Positions 40,112-49,188 of a stretch of 64,000 nucleotides of DNA are shown here, in pieces. The first letter of the stretch is position 1. Each line of letters opens with the position of its first letter. The stretch is from GCA-2861595 sp035525365 (GTDB taxonomy: Bacteria; Actinomycetota; Acidimicrobiia; Acidimicrobiales; GCA-2861595): NCBI GenBank assembly GCA_035525365.1, contig DATLEK010000115.1, positions 1-64,000 of the forward strand, written 5' to 3'. The translations under genes were made by a program, and so were the position numbers. The notes under the pieces are model-generated. The model did no database searches. It had not been told where the DNA came from and was given only the letters and a program-made list of their open reading frames with translations.

Positions 40112-41092
40112 TCAGAAGCCCACCCGGTCACGCACCACGAAGTTGGGCCGCTGCTTTACCTCTTCGTAGATGAGGCCCACGTACTCGCTGACCACCCCGA
40201 GCATGCTGAAGAGGATGCCGAAGAGGAGCAGCATCAGGCAGATGATGGAGCCGAAGCCCGGGAAGGGCACGCCGAATAGGAAGAACTTCACCGTCAGTAT
40301 GGCTATGGCGAGGCCCGAGAGCGCCGAGAGGGCGAGGCCGGCGACGGTTATCAGTCGTAGCGGCGCGTACGAATGGGCGAAGATCCCCTTTAAGGCGAGG
40401 TCGAGGACCTTCATCGTGGCAGCCTTGGACTTGCCGCCGTGCCGCGGCGGGCGATCGTGGTCGATCCCTATCGACCGGTACCCGACCCAGGCGAACAGGC
40501 CCCGCACGAACCGGTTTCGCTCCTGCATCGTGTTCACCACGTCCACGACACGCCGGTCCACCAGGCGGAAGTCGCTGGCGTTCTTCGGTATCAGGTCGTC
40601 GCTCGCCTTGGCGATCAGCCAGTAGAAAGCCCGGGAATTGAACCGACGGAGCCGGCTGGTGCCTCGGCGTTCGGTGACGCGCATGTAGATGTTCTCGTAG
40701 CCCTCCTCCCACTTCTCCAAGAAAAACCCGATCATCTCCGGCGGGTCCTGGAGGTCGGCGCACATGATCACGACGGCATCGCCGCTCGCATGGGATAGGC
40801 CTGCCGTGACTCCTCCGTCCATGCCGAAGTTACGGGCCAGCTGCAGGATTCGAAAACGCGGATCGGACTCGTGGATCTTGAGCAACTTGTCCCACGTGTC
40901 GTCCATCGACCCGTTTTCGACGATCACGGCCTCGAAGTCGTACCGGGGATGTGAGTCGAACACCGCTTGCAGGCGTGTCGCCAGCTCCTCGATGCAGTCG
41001 GACTCGTTGTAGGCGGGTACCACGATCGAAACCAGCTTGTTCCTCTGGGACACCTCTGGTCGCCTGAGGCCGTCACCGGTGCCCGTCGTCAC
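40112..41092 (-). CDS. GT2 polyprenyl-phosphate glycosyltransferase (GtrB/ArnC-like)
   Basis: A 326-residue protein. GT-A domain: VSIVVPAYNESDCIEELATR, EAVIVENGSMDDTW, RNFGMDGGVTAGLSHASGD, IMCADLQDPPEMI (metal DxD) and RRGTSRLRRFNSRAFYWL. Two C-terminal membrane helices follow (about 230-255 and 270-300), then a cytoplasmic tail. This is the GtrB/DPM1 class that charges undecaprenyl phosphate with a sugar for later use outside. It is the third gene of the rfbG-rfbH-GT operon and overlaps rfbH by 4 bases, so its donor may be the CDP-sugar made here, or plain UDP-glucose. Confidence 0.88.
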   Translation of the reverse strand: MTTGTGDGLRRPEVSQRNKLVSIVVPAYNESDCIEELATRLQAVFDSHPRYDFEAVIVENGSMDDTWDKLLKIHESDPRFRILQLARNFGMDGGVTAGLSHASGDAVVIMCADLQDPPEMIGFFLEKWEEGYENIYMRVTERRGTSRLRRFNSRAFYWLIAKASDDLIPKNASDFRLVDRRVVDVVNTMQERNRFVRGLFAWVGYRSIGIDHDRPPRHGGKSKAATMKVLDLALKGIFAHSYAPLRLITVAGLALSALSGLAIAILTVKFFLFGVPFPGFGSIICLMLLLFGILFSMLGVVSEYVGLIYEEVKQRPNFVVRDRVGF

Positions 41093-42429
41093 CCCTGGGC
41101 CCCGTCCTTCTTCCCGGCCATGCCGACGAACTCGTGCAGCGACTCTGCCATGTACTCGACCATCGGTGGCGTGAGCCCTGGATAGACCCCGAGCCAGAAG
41201 GTGTGCTCGGCCACGAAGTCAGCGTTCGAAAGGTCCCCGGCGACGCGAAAATCAACCTGCTCGTAGGCGGGCTGGCGGGTCAGGTTCCCTCCGAACAGCT
41301 GGCGGGTACCGATCTTGCGGCTCTCGAGGAACTGGACGAGCTGATGGCGGGTGAAGGGCGCACCGGGGCGGACCGACAGGCAGTAGCCGAACCAGCTGGG
41401 CTCACTGCCGGCGGTGGCGAACGGGAGGACGAAATGTTCTTCGAGATCAGCCGTCGCTGCCCGTAGGTGCTCCCAGTTCCGCCGGCGCGTCTCGACGAAC
41501 CCTGGCAGCTTGTCCATCTGCGCCACGCCCACGGCCGCCTGCATATCCGTGAGCTTGAGGTTGTAGCCGATGTGGCTGTAGATGTACTTGTGGTCGTAAC
41601 CGTGTGGCAGGTCGCCGAGCTGCCAGTCGAAGCGGCGCCCGCAGGTGTTCTCCATCCCCGTCTCGCACCAGCAGTCCCGGCCCCAGTCGCGGAACGACTC
41701 CACGAGCTTGCGAGTGGTTCCCTTGGGCATCAGCACGGCGCCGCCCTCGCCCATCGTGAGCTGATGGGCGGGGTAGAAGCTGACCGTCGCCAGGTCTCCG
41801 AACGTCCCGGTCATCTGACCACCGAAGGTTGACCCGAGGGCGTCGCAGTTGTCCTCGATGAGCCAGAGACCGTGCTCCTCGGCCAGGGCGGCGATCTGGT
41901 CGAGAGCGAACGGGTTGCCCAGCGTGTGGGCCATCATTATCGCCTTCGATCGCGGGCCTATGGCCTCGGCAACTCTCTCGGGTAGGGCGTTGTACGTGCC
42001 CAGTTCGATGTCCACGAACACCGGCTTGAGCCCGTGCTGGACCATCGGGTTGACGGTGGTCGGAAAGCCTGTCGCCACGGTGATCACCTCGTCGCCGGGA
42101 CAGAGGCGGCGATCACCGAGGCGCTCTGAAGTCAGAGCGGCCACCGCGAGGAGGTTCGCTGACGAGCCGGAGTTGCACAGGACAGCGTGGCGCACGCCCA
42201 GGTACTCCGTGAACCTCGCCTCGAACTCCGTGGCGAAACGCCCGGTCGTCAACCAGAAATCAAGGGAACACTCCACGAGGGTGGCGACCTCGTCGGCATC
42301 GAAGACCCGACCTGATACCGGGACCGGGCTGACACCGGGCACGAACGCGCGCTCCGGCCACTCCTCTGTGTGGAACTCACGAACGAGCTCGATGATCCGC
42401 GATCGCAGCTCCTTGGACCGGTCGGTCAC
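41089..42429 (-). CDS. rfbH: CDP-6-deoxy-4-keto-glucose 3-dehydrase (E1, RfbH/DdhC)
   Basis: A 446-residue enzyme of the aspartate aminotransferase fold that removes the 3-hydroxyl with PMP and a [2Fe-2S] cluster. From GTG 42429: NSGSSANLLAVAAL, GFPTTVNPMVQHGL, EDNCDALGS. In the cofactor region the Schiff-base lysine of aminotransferases is replaced by His (SFYPAHQLTMGEGG), the hallmark of this dehydrase. The iron-sulfur cysteines are in DCWCETGMENTCGRR. It needs a ferredoxin-reductase partner (E3, DdhD), which is not in this window. Overlaps of 4 bases at both ends tie it into the operon. Confidence 0.93.
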   Translation of the reverse strand: MTDRSKELRSRIIELVREFHTEEWPERAFVPGVSPVPVSGRVFDADEVATLVECSLDFWLTTGRFATEFEARFTEYLGVRHAVLCNSGSSANLLAVAALTSERLGDRRLCPGDEVITVATGFPTTVNPMVQHGLKPVFVDIELGTYNALPERVAEAIGPRSKAIMMAHTLGNPFALDQIAALAEEHGLWLIEDNCDALGSTFGGQMTGTFGDLATVSFYPAHQLTMGEGGAVLMPKGTTRKLVESFRDWGRDCWCETGMENTCGRRFDWQLGDLPHGYDHKYIYSHIGYNLKLTDMQAAVGVAQMDKLPGFVETRRRNWEHLRAATADLEEHFVLPFATAGSEPSWFGYCLSVRPGAPFTRHQLVQFLESRKIGTRQLFGGNLTRQPAYEQVDFRVAGDLSNADFVAEHTFWLGVYPGLTPPMVEYMAESLHEFVGMAGKKDGAQG

Positions 42430-43403
42430 GGGTTGGCCTCGAGCAGGTTCGCGTACCAGTCCACCGTGCGGGCCAGCCCTTCCTGAAAGTGGAACTGCGG
42501 CTTCCATCCGAGCCTCGCCGTCGCCTTGGCCGCGGACAGGTGCTGGTTCTGGATCTCGCCAGGGGCCTGCCCGAGCACCGACGGCTCGACCTGGGAGTTC
42601 ATCACCTCGCATATGGCCCCGTAGATTTCGAGCACGGACATCGGCGACTCGTCGCTGAAGTTGTAGGCCTCACCGGCGACACCGTCCGGCCCGAGGGTCT
42701 CGCCCAGCAGAAGGTAGGCGCTGACGACATCGTCGACGTAGAGGTAGTCCCGGATGAGGGAGCCGTCGCTACGGATCACCGGCTGCTCACCCCGCAGCAG
42801 GGCGCGGATGGTGCCCGGCACGATGCGGCTCCAGTTGAGGTCACCTCCGCCGTATATGTTCCCGCAACGGGCAATGGTGACGGGCAGCCCGTAGGTGGCG
42901 TGGTACGACTGGCTGAGCAGGTCCGTGCAGGACTTGGAGACGTCATAGGGAGCACGTCCGGCCAGCGGCATGTCCTCCACGTACGGAAGCTCAGGTTGCT
43001 CTCCGTAGGCCTTGTCACTAGAGGCAACTACCACCCGCCGCACCAGCCCTTGACACGTACGCCCCGCCTCCAGCACATTCCAGGTCCCCTGGATGTTGGA
43101 TTCAAAGGTGGAGACCGGTGCCCTGCGGGCGGTGCCCACCAGCGTCTGCGCGCCGAGGTGGAAGATCGTGTCGACCTCGTGCTCGTTGACCGCCCGCTCC
43201 ACCAGAGCACGGTCCTCGAGCCTGCCGTTCACCACGACCACCCGGTCCAAGGTCCCGCTACGGATCAGCTCGGACTGTGGGTCGTACTCACAGACGAGGG
43301 CCACCACGTGGGCCTCTTGGTCGACGAGGGAGCGCGTCAGCCACGAACCAACCAGGCCCGTGGCGCCGGTAACCAGCACTCGCTTGCCGGCCCAGAAGCT
43401 CAT
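42426..43403 (-). CDS. rfbG: CDP-glucose 4,6-dehydratase
   Basis: A 325-residue extended SDR from ATG 43403 with a GGAAGG site. Seen: VLVTGATGLVGSWLTRSLV, FHLGAQTLVGTARRAP, TFESNIQGTWNVLEA, VVASSDKAYGEQPELPY, the catalytic YDVSK, ARCGNIYGGGDLNWSRIVPG and IRDYLYVDDVVSAYL. It converts CDP-glucose to CDP-4-keto-6-deoxyglucose, the substrate of RfbH. The NIYGGGDLNWSR block separates it from dTDP- and GDP-sugar dehydratases. It is the first gene of its operon; an upstream in-frame extension has no ribosome-binding site and was not used. Confidence 0.92.
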   Translation of the reverse strand: MSFWAGKRVLVTGATGLVGSWLTRSLVDQEAHVVALVCEYDPQSELIRSGTLDRVVVVNGRLEDRALVERAVNEHEVDTIFHLGAQTLVGTARRAPVSTFESNIQGTWNVLEAGRTCQGLVRRVVVASSDKAYGEQPELPYVEDMPLAGRAPYDVSKSCTDLLSQSYHATYGLPVTIARCGNIYGGGDLNWSRIVPGTIRALLRGEQPVIRSDGSLIRDYLYVDDVVSAYLLLGETLGPDGVAGEAYNFSDESPMSVLEIYGAICEVMNSQVEPSVLGQAPGEIQNQHLSAAKATARLGWKPQFHFQEGLARTVDWYANLLEANP

Positions 43404-43542
43404 TCCTTCCACACCTCGGGAACGACAAATTGCTGACCTATGGAGAGGCCCACACTCGACGGCGCCACAGACAGGGCAGAGTCGAACGGCTGTTGTCACC
43501 GCCGCCACCCTACCGCCGGGTGCTGGGCGCCAACCTGATCGC

Positions 43543-44736
43543 TCATCGTGGCCAGCGGCTGAACAGGGCAACCGACATGAACGCGGCCGCGGCCGCCGCT
43601 CCGGCCACGAGGCCCAGCTCCACCCGCAGGAGCGGATCGTTGCCGAGTGCGGTGACGGCGACAAAGGAAACGGCTCCGAACGCCCAGCAAACGGCTGCGG
43701 CGGCCTGACCCTCCAGAGCCACAACGGACTGTCCGAGGACCTGAGCCGCCATGATCAGAGCGCTCGATCCGGCGAGAAGGGTGACCCCACGTGCGTCGAG
43801 TACGAACGCCGCCCCGAACAGGATTTCGATGACCTGTCGGCCGGCAAGAAAAGCTCCCACCACGGAAGCGGCACCGATAGCAACAACCACTCCGAGCAAC
43901 CTCCGGAGGCTTCTGGCGAAACCGGTCCAGTCTTCGACCGCGGCGAAGCCTGCCAGCCGAGGCAGGAGGGGAGCTTGTACGGCGAAGAACAGGAACAATG
44001 GAATCCGGGTCAGTAGGACACCGGCGAAGAACTGGGCGGTCAACTCCTTCGGGCGGTCATCAGCCAGCAGCCTCACCGCCAGCGGTCCGGCGTGGATGAG
44101 CACCTGGGCGAGGAGCGACCCCATCAGGAGGAACCCGAGAGACGAAAACAGCTCCCGCCAGGGAGCCTGAGGTCCAGGAGTTAAGACGTTCCGCTGGCGG
44201 GCCGTCGCGACGAGCACGGCGGCGAACGGCGACAATCCCACGACGATACCCAGAGGTCCTGCCGTCCTCACGCCCAGCAACAGGATCGCTCCTGCGGCTG
44301 CCAGCCTCAAAACACCCTCGCCTCCCAGTACCACAGCATAAGGACGGAAGCGCCCTCCACCAGCGAGAAGGCCCCGGGCTAGGTGAAGAGCGGCGTAGCC
44401 GTACAGGGAAAGAACGAAGCCGGCCAGCACGAGCTCCTGGTCGTCGAACACCCGGTGCAGCAGAGATCTGCGAAAGGCCAGAGCAAGGAGAGCGAGCACG
44501 GTTGCGAGGCCAGCAGCGATAGTTCCGGCCCGGCGAACGACGGGGCCGATTCCCAGACCGGCGGCCGTCCGGGTAGCTACGGCCCGACTCACCTCCTGCT
44601 CGATTGGGAAGAACACACCCGGTCCGGCGAGGTAGACCAGGGCCCACAGGCCCGAGAGGGTTGCGTAACGCTGGGGCCCCAGTGCCCTCGCCGACAAGGT
44701 GAGGAAGGCGTACACGGTCACCCCGAGAACAAACAT
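43543..44736 (-). CDS. Wzx/MATE-like polysaccharide flippase
   Basis: A 397-residue membrane protein with about 12 hydrophobic segments. Features of the polysaccharide-transporter branch of the MOP superfamily: N-terminal LTLSARALGPQRYATLSGLW, FFPIEQEVSRAVATR in the second segment, and LLTRIPLFLFFAVQAPLLPRL midway. It likely flips a lipid-linked glycan across the membrane. The N-terminus looks slightly short, so an earlier non-ATG start is possible. It is transcribed toward rfbG and is divergent from the methyltransferase gene at 44972; the 235-base gap shows no other gene. Confidence 0.8.
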   Translation of the reverse strand: MFVLGVTVYAFLTLSARALGPQRYATLSGLWALVYLAGPGVFFPIEQEVSRAVATRTAAGLGIGPVVRRAGTIAAGLATVLALLALAFRRSLLHRVFDDQELVLAGFVLSLYGYAALHLARGLLAGGGRFRPYAVVLGGEGVLRLAAAGAILLLGVRTAGPLGIVVGLSPFAAVLVATARQRNVLTPGPQAPWRELFSSLGFLLMGSLLAQVLIHAGPLAVRLLADDRPKELTAQFFAGVLLTRIPLFLFFAVQAPLLPRLAGFAAVEDWTGFARSLRRLLGVVVAIGAASVVGAFLAGRQVIEILFGAAFVLDARGVTLLAGSSALIMAAQVLGQSVVALEGQAAAAVCWAFGAVSFVAVTALGNDPLLRVELGLVAGAAAAAAFMSVALFSRWPR

Positions 44737-44971
44737 TCCTGTGCCTATGGAAAGCGTGCCGGCGGGCAGCGCGCGCAGGTATGGTCCGTGTTTGGTGGGA
44801 GAGGCGCGTAGGGCGCCCGGCCTTTCGTCCAGACGACGATGTTAGCGATCCGCTCGTGGCGCTCCACGGATCTACCCGTTTGCGTGCCCGTGCTACTTTC
44901 GACGCGGATCGTAACGTCCAGCACGGCCTGTTCCTCGCCAGAGGAATGACGGGGACCAGGGAGAACCACCC

Positions 44972-46318
44972 ATGACACGGACTTCGGAGGTCCCCGAGTT
45001 GGACGACCCGCCGTCAGATGTCGACAAGGAAGATCCCGTCCCCCCACTACCTTGGACGGGCGAGCGGTTCATCCCTACCGAGGGTGGACCCGAGATCTAC
45101 TACGAGCACGCGCACCGGTACCTGGTGGCCCGTGATCTCCTGGCCGGGCACACGGTGGTGGATCTGGCCAGTGGCGAGGGCTACGGAGCGGCCTGGCTGG
45201 CTGAGGTGGCCGAGTCGGTCATAGGGCTCGATATCGACCGACCGTCGGTGGAGCATGCTCGGGCCCGGTACGCCGTGCACGAGAACCTCGAGTTCGCGGT
45301 TGGCGACGTCCAGTCACTGCCTCTTGCCGATAGCTGTGTTGATGCCGTCACCTGTTTCGAGGCCATCGAGCACGTGGAGAATCCCCGGGCGGTGGTCGAG
45401 GAGATCGTGCGTGTCCTCCGGCCGGGCGGGCTGTTGCTCGTATCCACGCCGAACAAGGCTGTCTATGCCGACGAACGGGATTACAACAATGAGTTTCACG
45501 TCCACGAGTTCTATCTGCCGGACCTGGAACTGCTTCTCGGTGAGTACTTCGCCGAACGCGATCTTCTCGGTCAGCGGGTGGTGGCCGGTTCGCTCACCTG
45601 GCGCCTGGAGGGCGACGCGCCGGCAGGCTCCACTGGAGGCCCGGGGATCTCTATCCCACCAGGGTTCGGGGAACATGACCGCCGGGAACCGCCGGCCATG
45701 GTGGAACCCATGTACGTGCTTGCCGCCTGCCGGCTGGCCGGCGCTCCGAGGGTGGCGGGAGACCTGCCGGCAGGGAGCATGTTGGTCGATCCTGAGGAGC
45801 TTCTCCTCGAGGTTTATCGCCAAGCATCCAAGCCTGGGCTGCCGGAGGACCTCGTCGCCCGCGTCCGGGACCAGGACGACCAGCTGGAGCGGGCCCGCGC
45901 CCAGCTGGCGGCTTATGAGGAGCAGGCTATCCAGCTGCGCCGGCGTATCCGCGAGCTGAACGAGCAGCCTCCTGAAGGCAGCGGACGTTTCAGTGAGGGG
46001 GGCCCTGAGGCACAGTCGATTCAGACGGTGCTATTGGGCCAGCAAGAGATTGCCGCTCGCCTGAGGAGAGATCTCGACGCCGCGACAGAGGTGAACCTCC
46101 GGCTTCTGGCCGAGATCCGGGCCCAGCAGAATGCGTTCGCGCGAATGCAGCATCCGCATGCAGCAGCGCCACGGGCCGGTGGAGCAATTTCGGGCACCCG
46201 GATGAATGCCGAGATCCAGCGCATTGTGCTGCTGCTGGCCAGACGCCTTCCCCTGCTGCCCGGGCCGATGCGCCGGGGTATCCGGAGCGTAGGCAGGAGA
46301 TTCTCCCGGTGGCTTTGA
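44972..46318 (+). CDS. SAM-dependent methyltransferase with a C-terminal coiled coil
   Basis: A 448-residue protein. Residues 25-200 are a class I methyltransferase: WTGERFIPTEGG, motif I VVDLASGEGYGAAWLAEV, GLDIDRPSVEHAR, VTCFEAIEHVENPRAVVEEI and RPGGLLLVSTPNK. Residues 290-390 form a coiled coil (RVRDQDDQLERARAQLAAYEE, IQLRRRIRELNEQ), then a basic hydrophobic tail. Such coiled-coil methyltransferases can cap a glycan chain and set its length together with an ABC exporter, as WbdD does. Wzm/Wzt genes are close by, so that is an attractive guess. A GGGAG site precedes the ATG. It overlaps the next gene by 10 bases. Confidence 0.82.
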   Translation: MTRTSEVPELDDPPSDVDKEDPVPPLPWTGERFIPTEGGPEIYYEHAHRYLVARDLLAGHTVVDLASGEGYGAAWLAEVAESVIGLDIDRPSVEHARARYAVHENLEFAVGDVQSLPLADSCVDAVTCFEAIEHVENPRAVVEEIVRVLRPGGLLLVSTPNKAVYADERDYNNEFHVHEFYLPDLELLLGEYFAERDLLGQRVVAGSLTWRLEGDAPAGSTGGPGISIPPGFGEHDRREPPAMVEPMYVLAACRLAGAPRVAGDLPAGSMLVDPEELLLEVYRQASKPGLPEDLVARVRDQDDQLERARAQLAAYEEQAIQLRRRIRELNEQPPEGSGRFSEGGPEAQSIQTVLLGQQEIAARLRRDLDAATEVNLRLLAEIRAQQNAFARMQHPHAAAPRAGGAISGTRMNAEIQRIVLLLARRLPLLPGPMRRGIRSVGRRFSRWL

Positions 46319-49188
46319 CCGCCCCCGCATCGACTCGATCCGGCGTCGGAGTGGCCGGGTACTGGATCGCTTCCGCAGATGGAGGGGTGCACGCTTTCGG
46401 TAAGGCCGTCGCCGCTGGCGTCTCGGTGCCACTCGGTCCCAAAGTCGTGTCGATCACCTCCATGGGCCATGGTGTGCAGGGTTACTGGATGGCCGGATCC
46501 GATGGCGGCGTCATCGCCTCAGGCGACGCCCCCTTCCATGGATCGCTTCCGGCCCTGGGTATCCACGCAGATGTCGTGGACATGGCCGCCATTCCCGACG
46601 GCTCCGGCTACTGGTTGGCGGGATCCGATGGCGGTGTGTTCGCGTTCGGCGGGTCGGAGTTCCACGGCTCCCTTCCGGATCAGGGCGTCAGCGCCGACAT
46701 CCTGGCCGTGGAGGCTCTTCCCGACGGCTCGGGCTACTGGCTGTTGGGTGCGGATGGAGCGGTATTCTCCTTCGGCAGCGCCGTGTTCCACGGATCGCTG
46801 GTCGATCTCGGTATATCTGCTCGTGCGGTCGGTATGGCTGCTCTTGCCGACGGATCCGGGTACTGGCTGCTGGGCGCCGACGGCGGTGTGTTCGCTTTCG
46901 GCGACGCTCTCTTCCACGGGTCACTCCCCGGCCTCGGCGTCAGCATCCCCGCCGTCGGGATAGCCGCACCGTCCGACGGGTCTGGCTACCTGATAGTCGC
47001 TCGCGACGGGAGCGTCCACCCCTTCGGAGCCGTTGTGCTCCACGGATCGTGCCTCACGAGTGACCTTAAGGATCAAGTGGTGGGCTTGGCCATCCACGCC
47101 GGCGAGGGGGTACTCGGGGCAAAGGCCGCAGGATTGCTTCGGTCGCTCCAGGCCCGATTGTCCGCCGAAACGGCCGTTCACCCCAGCTTGGCGGACCTCG
47201 CGTTTCCGGTGGGTGGCATCGCCTTTCCGGCTGTTCACCAGCCCCGGGTCTCGATCGTCATACCTGTGCACGGGAAGGCGGATCTGACCGTGATGTGCCT
47301 TTCGTCCATCGCCGCCGCCGGCAGTGCCGTGCCCTATGAGGTCATCGTGGTGGACGACAACTCGCCGGATGACACAGCGGCGATGTTGCGGCGGGTCAAG
47401 AACGTCAAGGTCGTTCACAACAGTGACAACCTTGGTTTCACACGAGCATGCAACGCAGGTATCGCAGAGGCAAGGGGCGAGTACACACTTCTGCTCAACA
47501 ACGACACCGAAGTCACTGCCGGTTGGCTCGAAGCATTGGTACGCACTGCCGACGACGATCCCACTGTCGGGGTGGTGGGAGCCAAGCTCGTCTATCCGGA
47601 CGGGATTCTCCAGGAGGCCGGTGGAATCATCTGGAACGACGGCTCCGGGATGAACTATGGCCGAGGAGGAGACCCGGACAAGCCGGAGTACAACTACGCG
47701 CGGGAGGTGGATTACTGCTCAGGGGCAGCGATCCTGGTGCGTGGCGACCTGCTCGACGGTCTGGGTGGGCTCGACGAGAGATTTGCTCCGGCGTACTACG
47801 AGGACACTGATCTCGCCTTTGCCGCCCGATCGTTGGGGTACAAGGTGATCTACCAACCCAAGGCCTGCGTGGTTCATCACGAGGGCGGCTCCCACGGCAC
47901 CGATCTGAACGCTGGGATCAAGCGATACCAGAACCGCAACCGCCTGATCTTCCTGCAGAAGTGGGAAAAGGAGCTGGCAGCCCAATACCCGCCGGTGGGC
48001 ACCGACCCGCTCCTGGCCCGTGACCGGCGTCGTGGTCCACGTGCCGTGATCGTAGATCACATGGTGCCCCTCTACGACCAGGATTCGGGCTCGGTCCGGA
48101 TGCTCGCACTCGTCTCCATTCTCATCGAACTCGGCTTCGTGGTCAGCTTCGTGCCGGGCAATAAAGCGGAGATGCAGCCCTATACGGACCATCTTCAACA
48201 GATGGGGGTGGAGGTGCTCTACGGCGACATCGAGCTTGGCCCCCATCTGAGGGGTATAGGGCGTGACCTGACCTTGTGCATCCTGTCGCGTCCGAACATC
48301 GCCTGTGAATTTATAGGGACGGTACGGGCCCATGTGCCGTGGGCGACCATCGTGTACGACACTGTCGATCTGCACTACGTCCGCGAGCGGCGGTATGGCG
48401 AGATCCTCGGCGACGAAGGTGCCTGTCGAGCCTCTGAGGCGACGCGGGAGATCGAGCTGGCCATGGTACGTGCCGCCGATTTCACCCTGACTGTCTCGCC
48501 GGAGGAGCGTGACACACTTCTCGCCGAGGTGCCGGATGCCAGCGTCTTCGTGGTCCCGAACATTCACGTGGACTGGCCGGTCTCCTTGGACTGGGACCGA
48601 CGCAGCGGGATTCTCTTCGTCGGGAGCTTCCTTCACGATCCGAACCGGGACGCAGCCCACCATCTTGTCGAAGACGTGATGCCGCTGCTCCGTATATCCC
48701 TGCCCGTGGTGACCCTCACCATCGCCGGCAGCAACCCCACACCGGACATAGAGGCTCTGGCCACCCGCGACGTTGAGGTGCTGGGCTGGGTTCCCGAGTT
48801 GGAGCCTCTCTACGAGCAATCTCGGGTTTTCGTGGCGCCGCTCCGCTACGGAGCCGGCATGAAGGGCAAGATCGGCGAGAGCCTCAGTCACGGAGTCCCC
48901 ACCGTCACCTCCACCATTGGCGCTGAGGGGATGGGTCTGGCCCACGAGGAGCACGTTCTGATCGCCAACGACCCTCTTTCTTTTGCGGAGAACGTTGTTC
49001 GGCTGTACACGGAGCAGGAACTCTGGAAGCGCCTAGCCGAGCGGGGGCGTGCCCATATCGTCCAGCGCTATTCTCCCGAAACCGTGCGTGAGCAGGTGCG
49101 AACGATCCTTGCCGGCGCCGGCGTCCTCCGCCCAGCCCCGGCAGCAGAGGGTGGTGAATCCGACGACTCCAGCAGGACCGGCGTTTGA
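46309..49188 (+). CDS. Repeat-domain/GT2/GT4 fusion glycosyltransferase
   Basis: A 959-residue three-part protein from GTG 46309. Residues about 16-260 hold six repeats of roughly 42 residues with the pattern GYWLLGADGGVFAFGDALFHGSL, separated by DGS-containing linkers (shown here in shortened form: GYWL, DGGVFAFG, FHGSL). Residues about 308-560 are a GT2 domain: VSIVIPVHGKADLTVMCL, VVDDNSPDD, NLGFTRACNAGI, LLLNNDTEVTAGW, YYEDTDLAFAARSLGY. Residues about 590-940 are a GT4-like domain with PNIHVDWP, GILFVGSFLHDPN, GSNPTPDIEAL, APLRYGAGMKGKIGESLSHG. No signal peptide is seen, so the repeat domain is cytoplasmic here. Confidence 0.85.
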   Translation: MALTAPASTRSGVGVAGYWIASADGGVHAFGKAVAAGVSVPLGPKVVSITSMGHGVQGYWMAGSDGGVIASGDAPFHGSLPALGIHADVVDMAAIPDGSGYWLAGSDGGVFAFGGSEFHGSLPDQGVSADILAVEALPDGSGYWLLGADGAVFSFGSAVFHGSLVDLGISARAVGMAALADGSGYWLLGADGGVFAFGDALFHGSLPGLGVSIPAVGIAAPSDGSGYLIVARDGSVHPFGAVVLHGSCLTSDLKDQVVGLAIHAGEGVLGAKAAGLLRSLQARLSAETAVHPSLADLAFPVGGIAFPAVHQPRVSIVIPVHGKADLTVMCLSSIAAAGSAVPYEVIVVDDNSPDDTAAMLRRVKNVKVVHNSDNLGFTRACNAGIAEARGEYTLLLNNDTEVTAGWLEALVRTADDDPTVGVVGAKLVYPDGILQEAGGIIWNDGSGMNYGRGGDPDKPEYNYAREVDYCSGAAILVRGDLLDGLGGLDERFAPAYYEDTDLAFAARSLGYKVIYQPKACVVHHEGGSHGTDLNAGIKRYQNRNRLIFLQKWEKELAAQYPPVGTDPLLARDRRRGPRAVIVDHMVPLYDQDSGSVRMLALVSILIELGFVVSFVPGNKAEMQPYTDHLQQMGVEVLYGDIELGPHLRGIGRDLTLCILSRPNIACEFIGTVRAHVPWATIVYDTVDLHYVRERRYGEILGDEGACRASEATREIELAMVRAADFTLTVSPEERDTLLAEVPDASVFVVPNIHVDWPVSLDWDRRSGILFVGSFLHDPNRDAAHHLVEDVMPLLRISLPVVTLTIAGSNPTPDIEALATRDVEVLGWVPELEPLYEQSRVFVAPLRYGAGMKGKIGESLSHGVPTVTSTIGAEGMGLAHEEHVLIANDPLSFAENVVRLYTEQELWKRLAERGRAHIVQRYSPETVREQVRTILAGAGVLRPAPAAEGGESDDSSRTGV

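Noticed and set aside
44745..45047. Minus-strand frame between the flippase and the methyltransferase
   Set aside because: It overlaps the start of a clear methyltransferase gene and its translation shows no homology or start signal.
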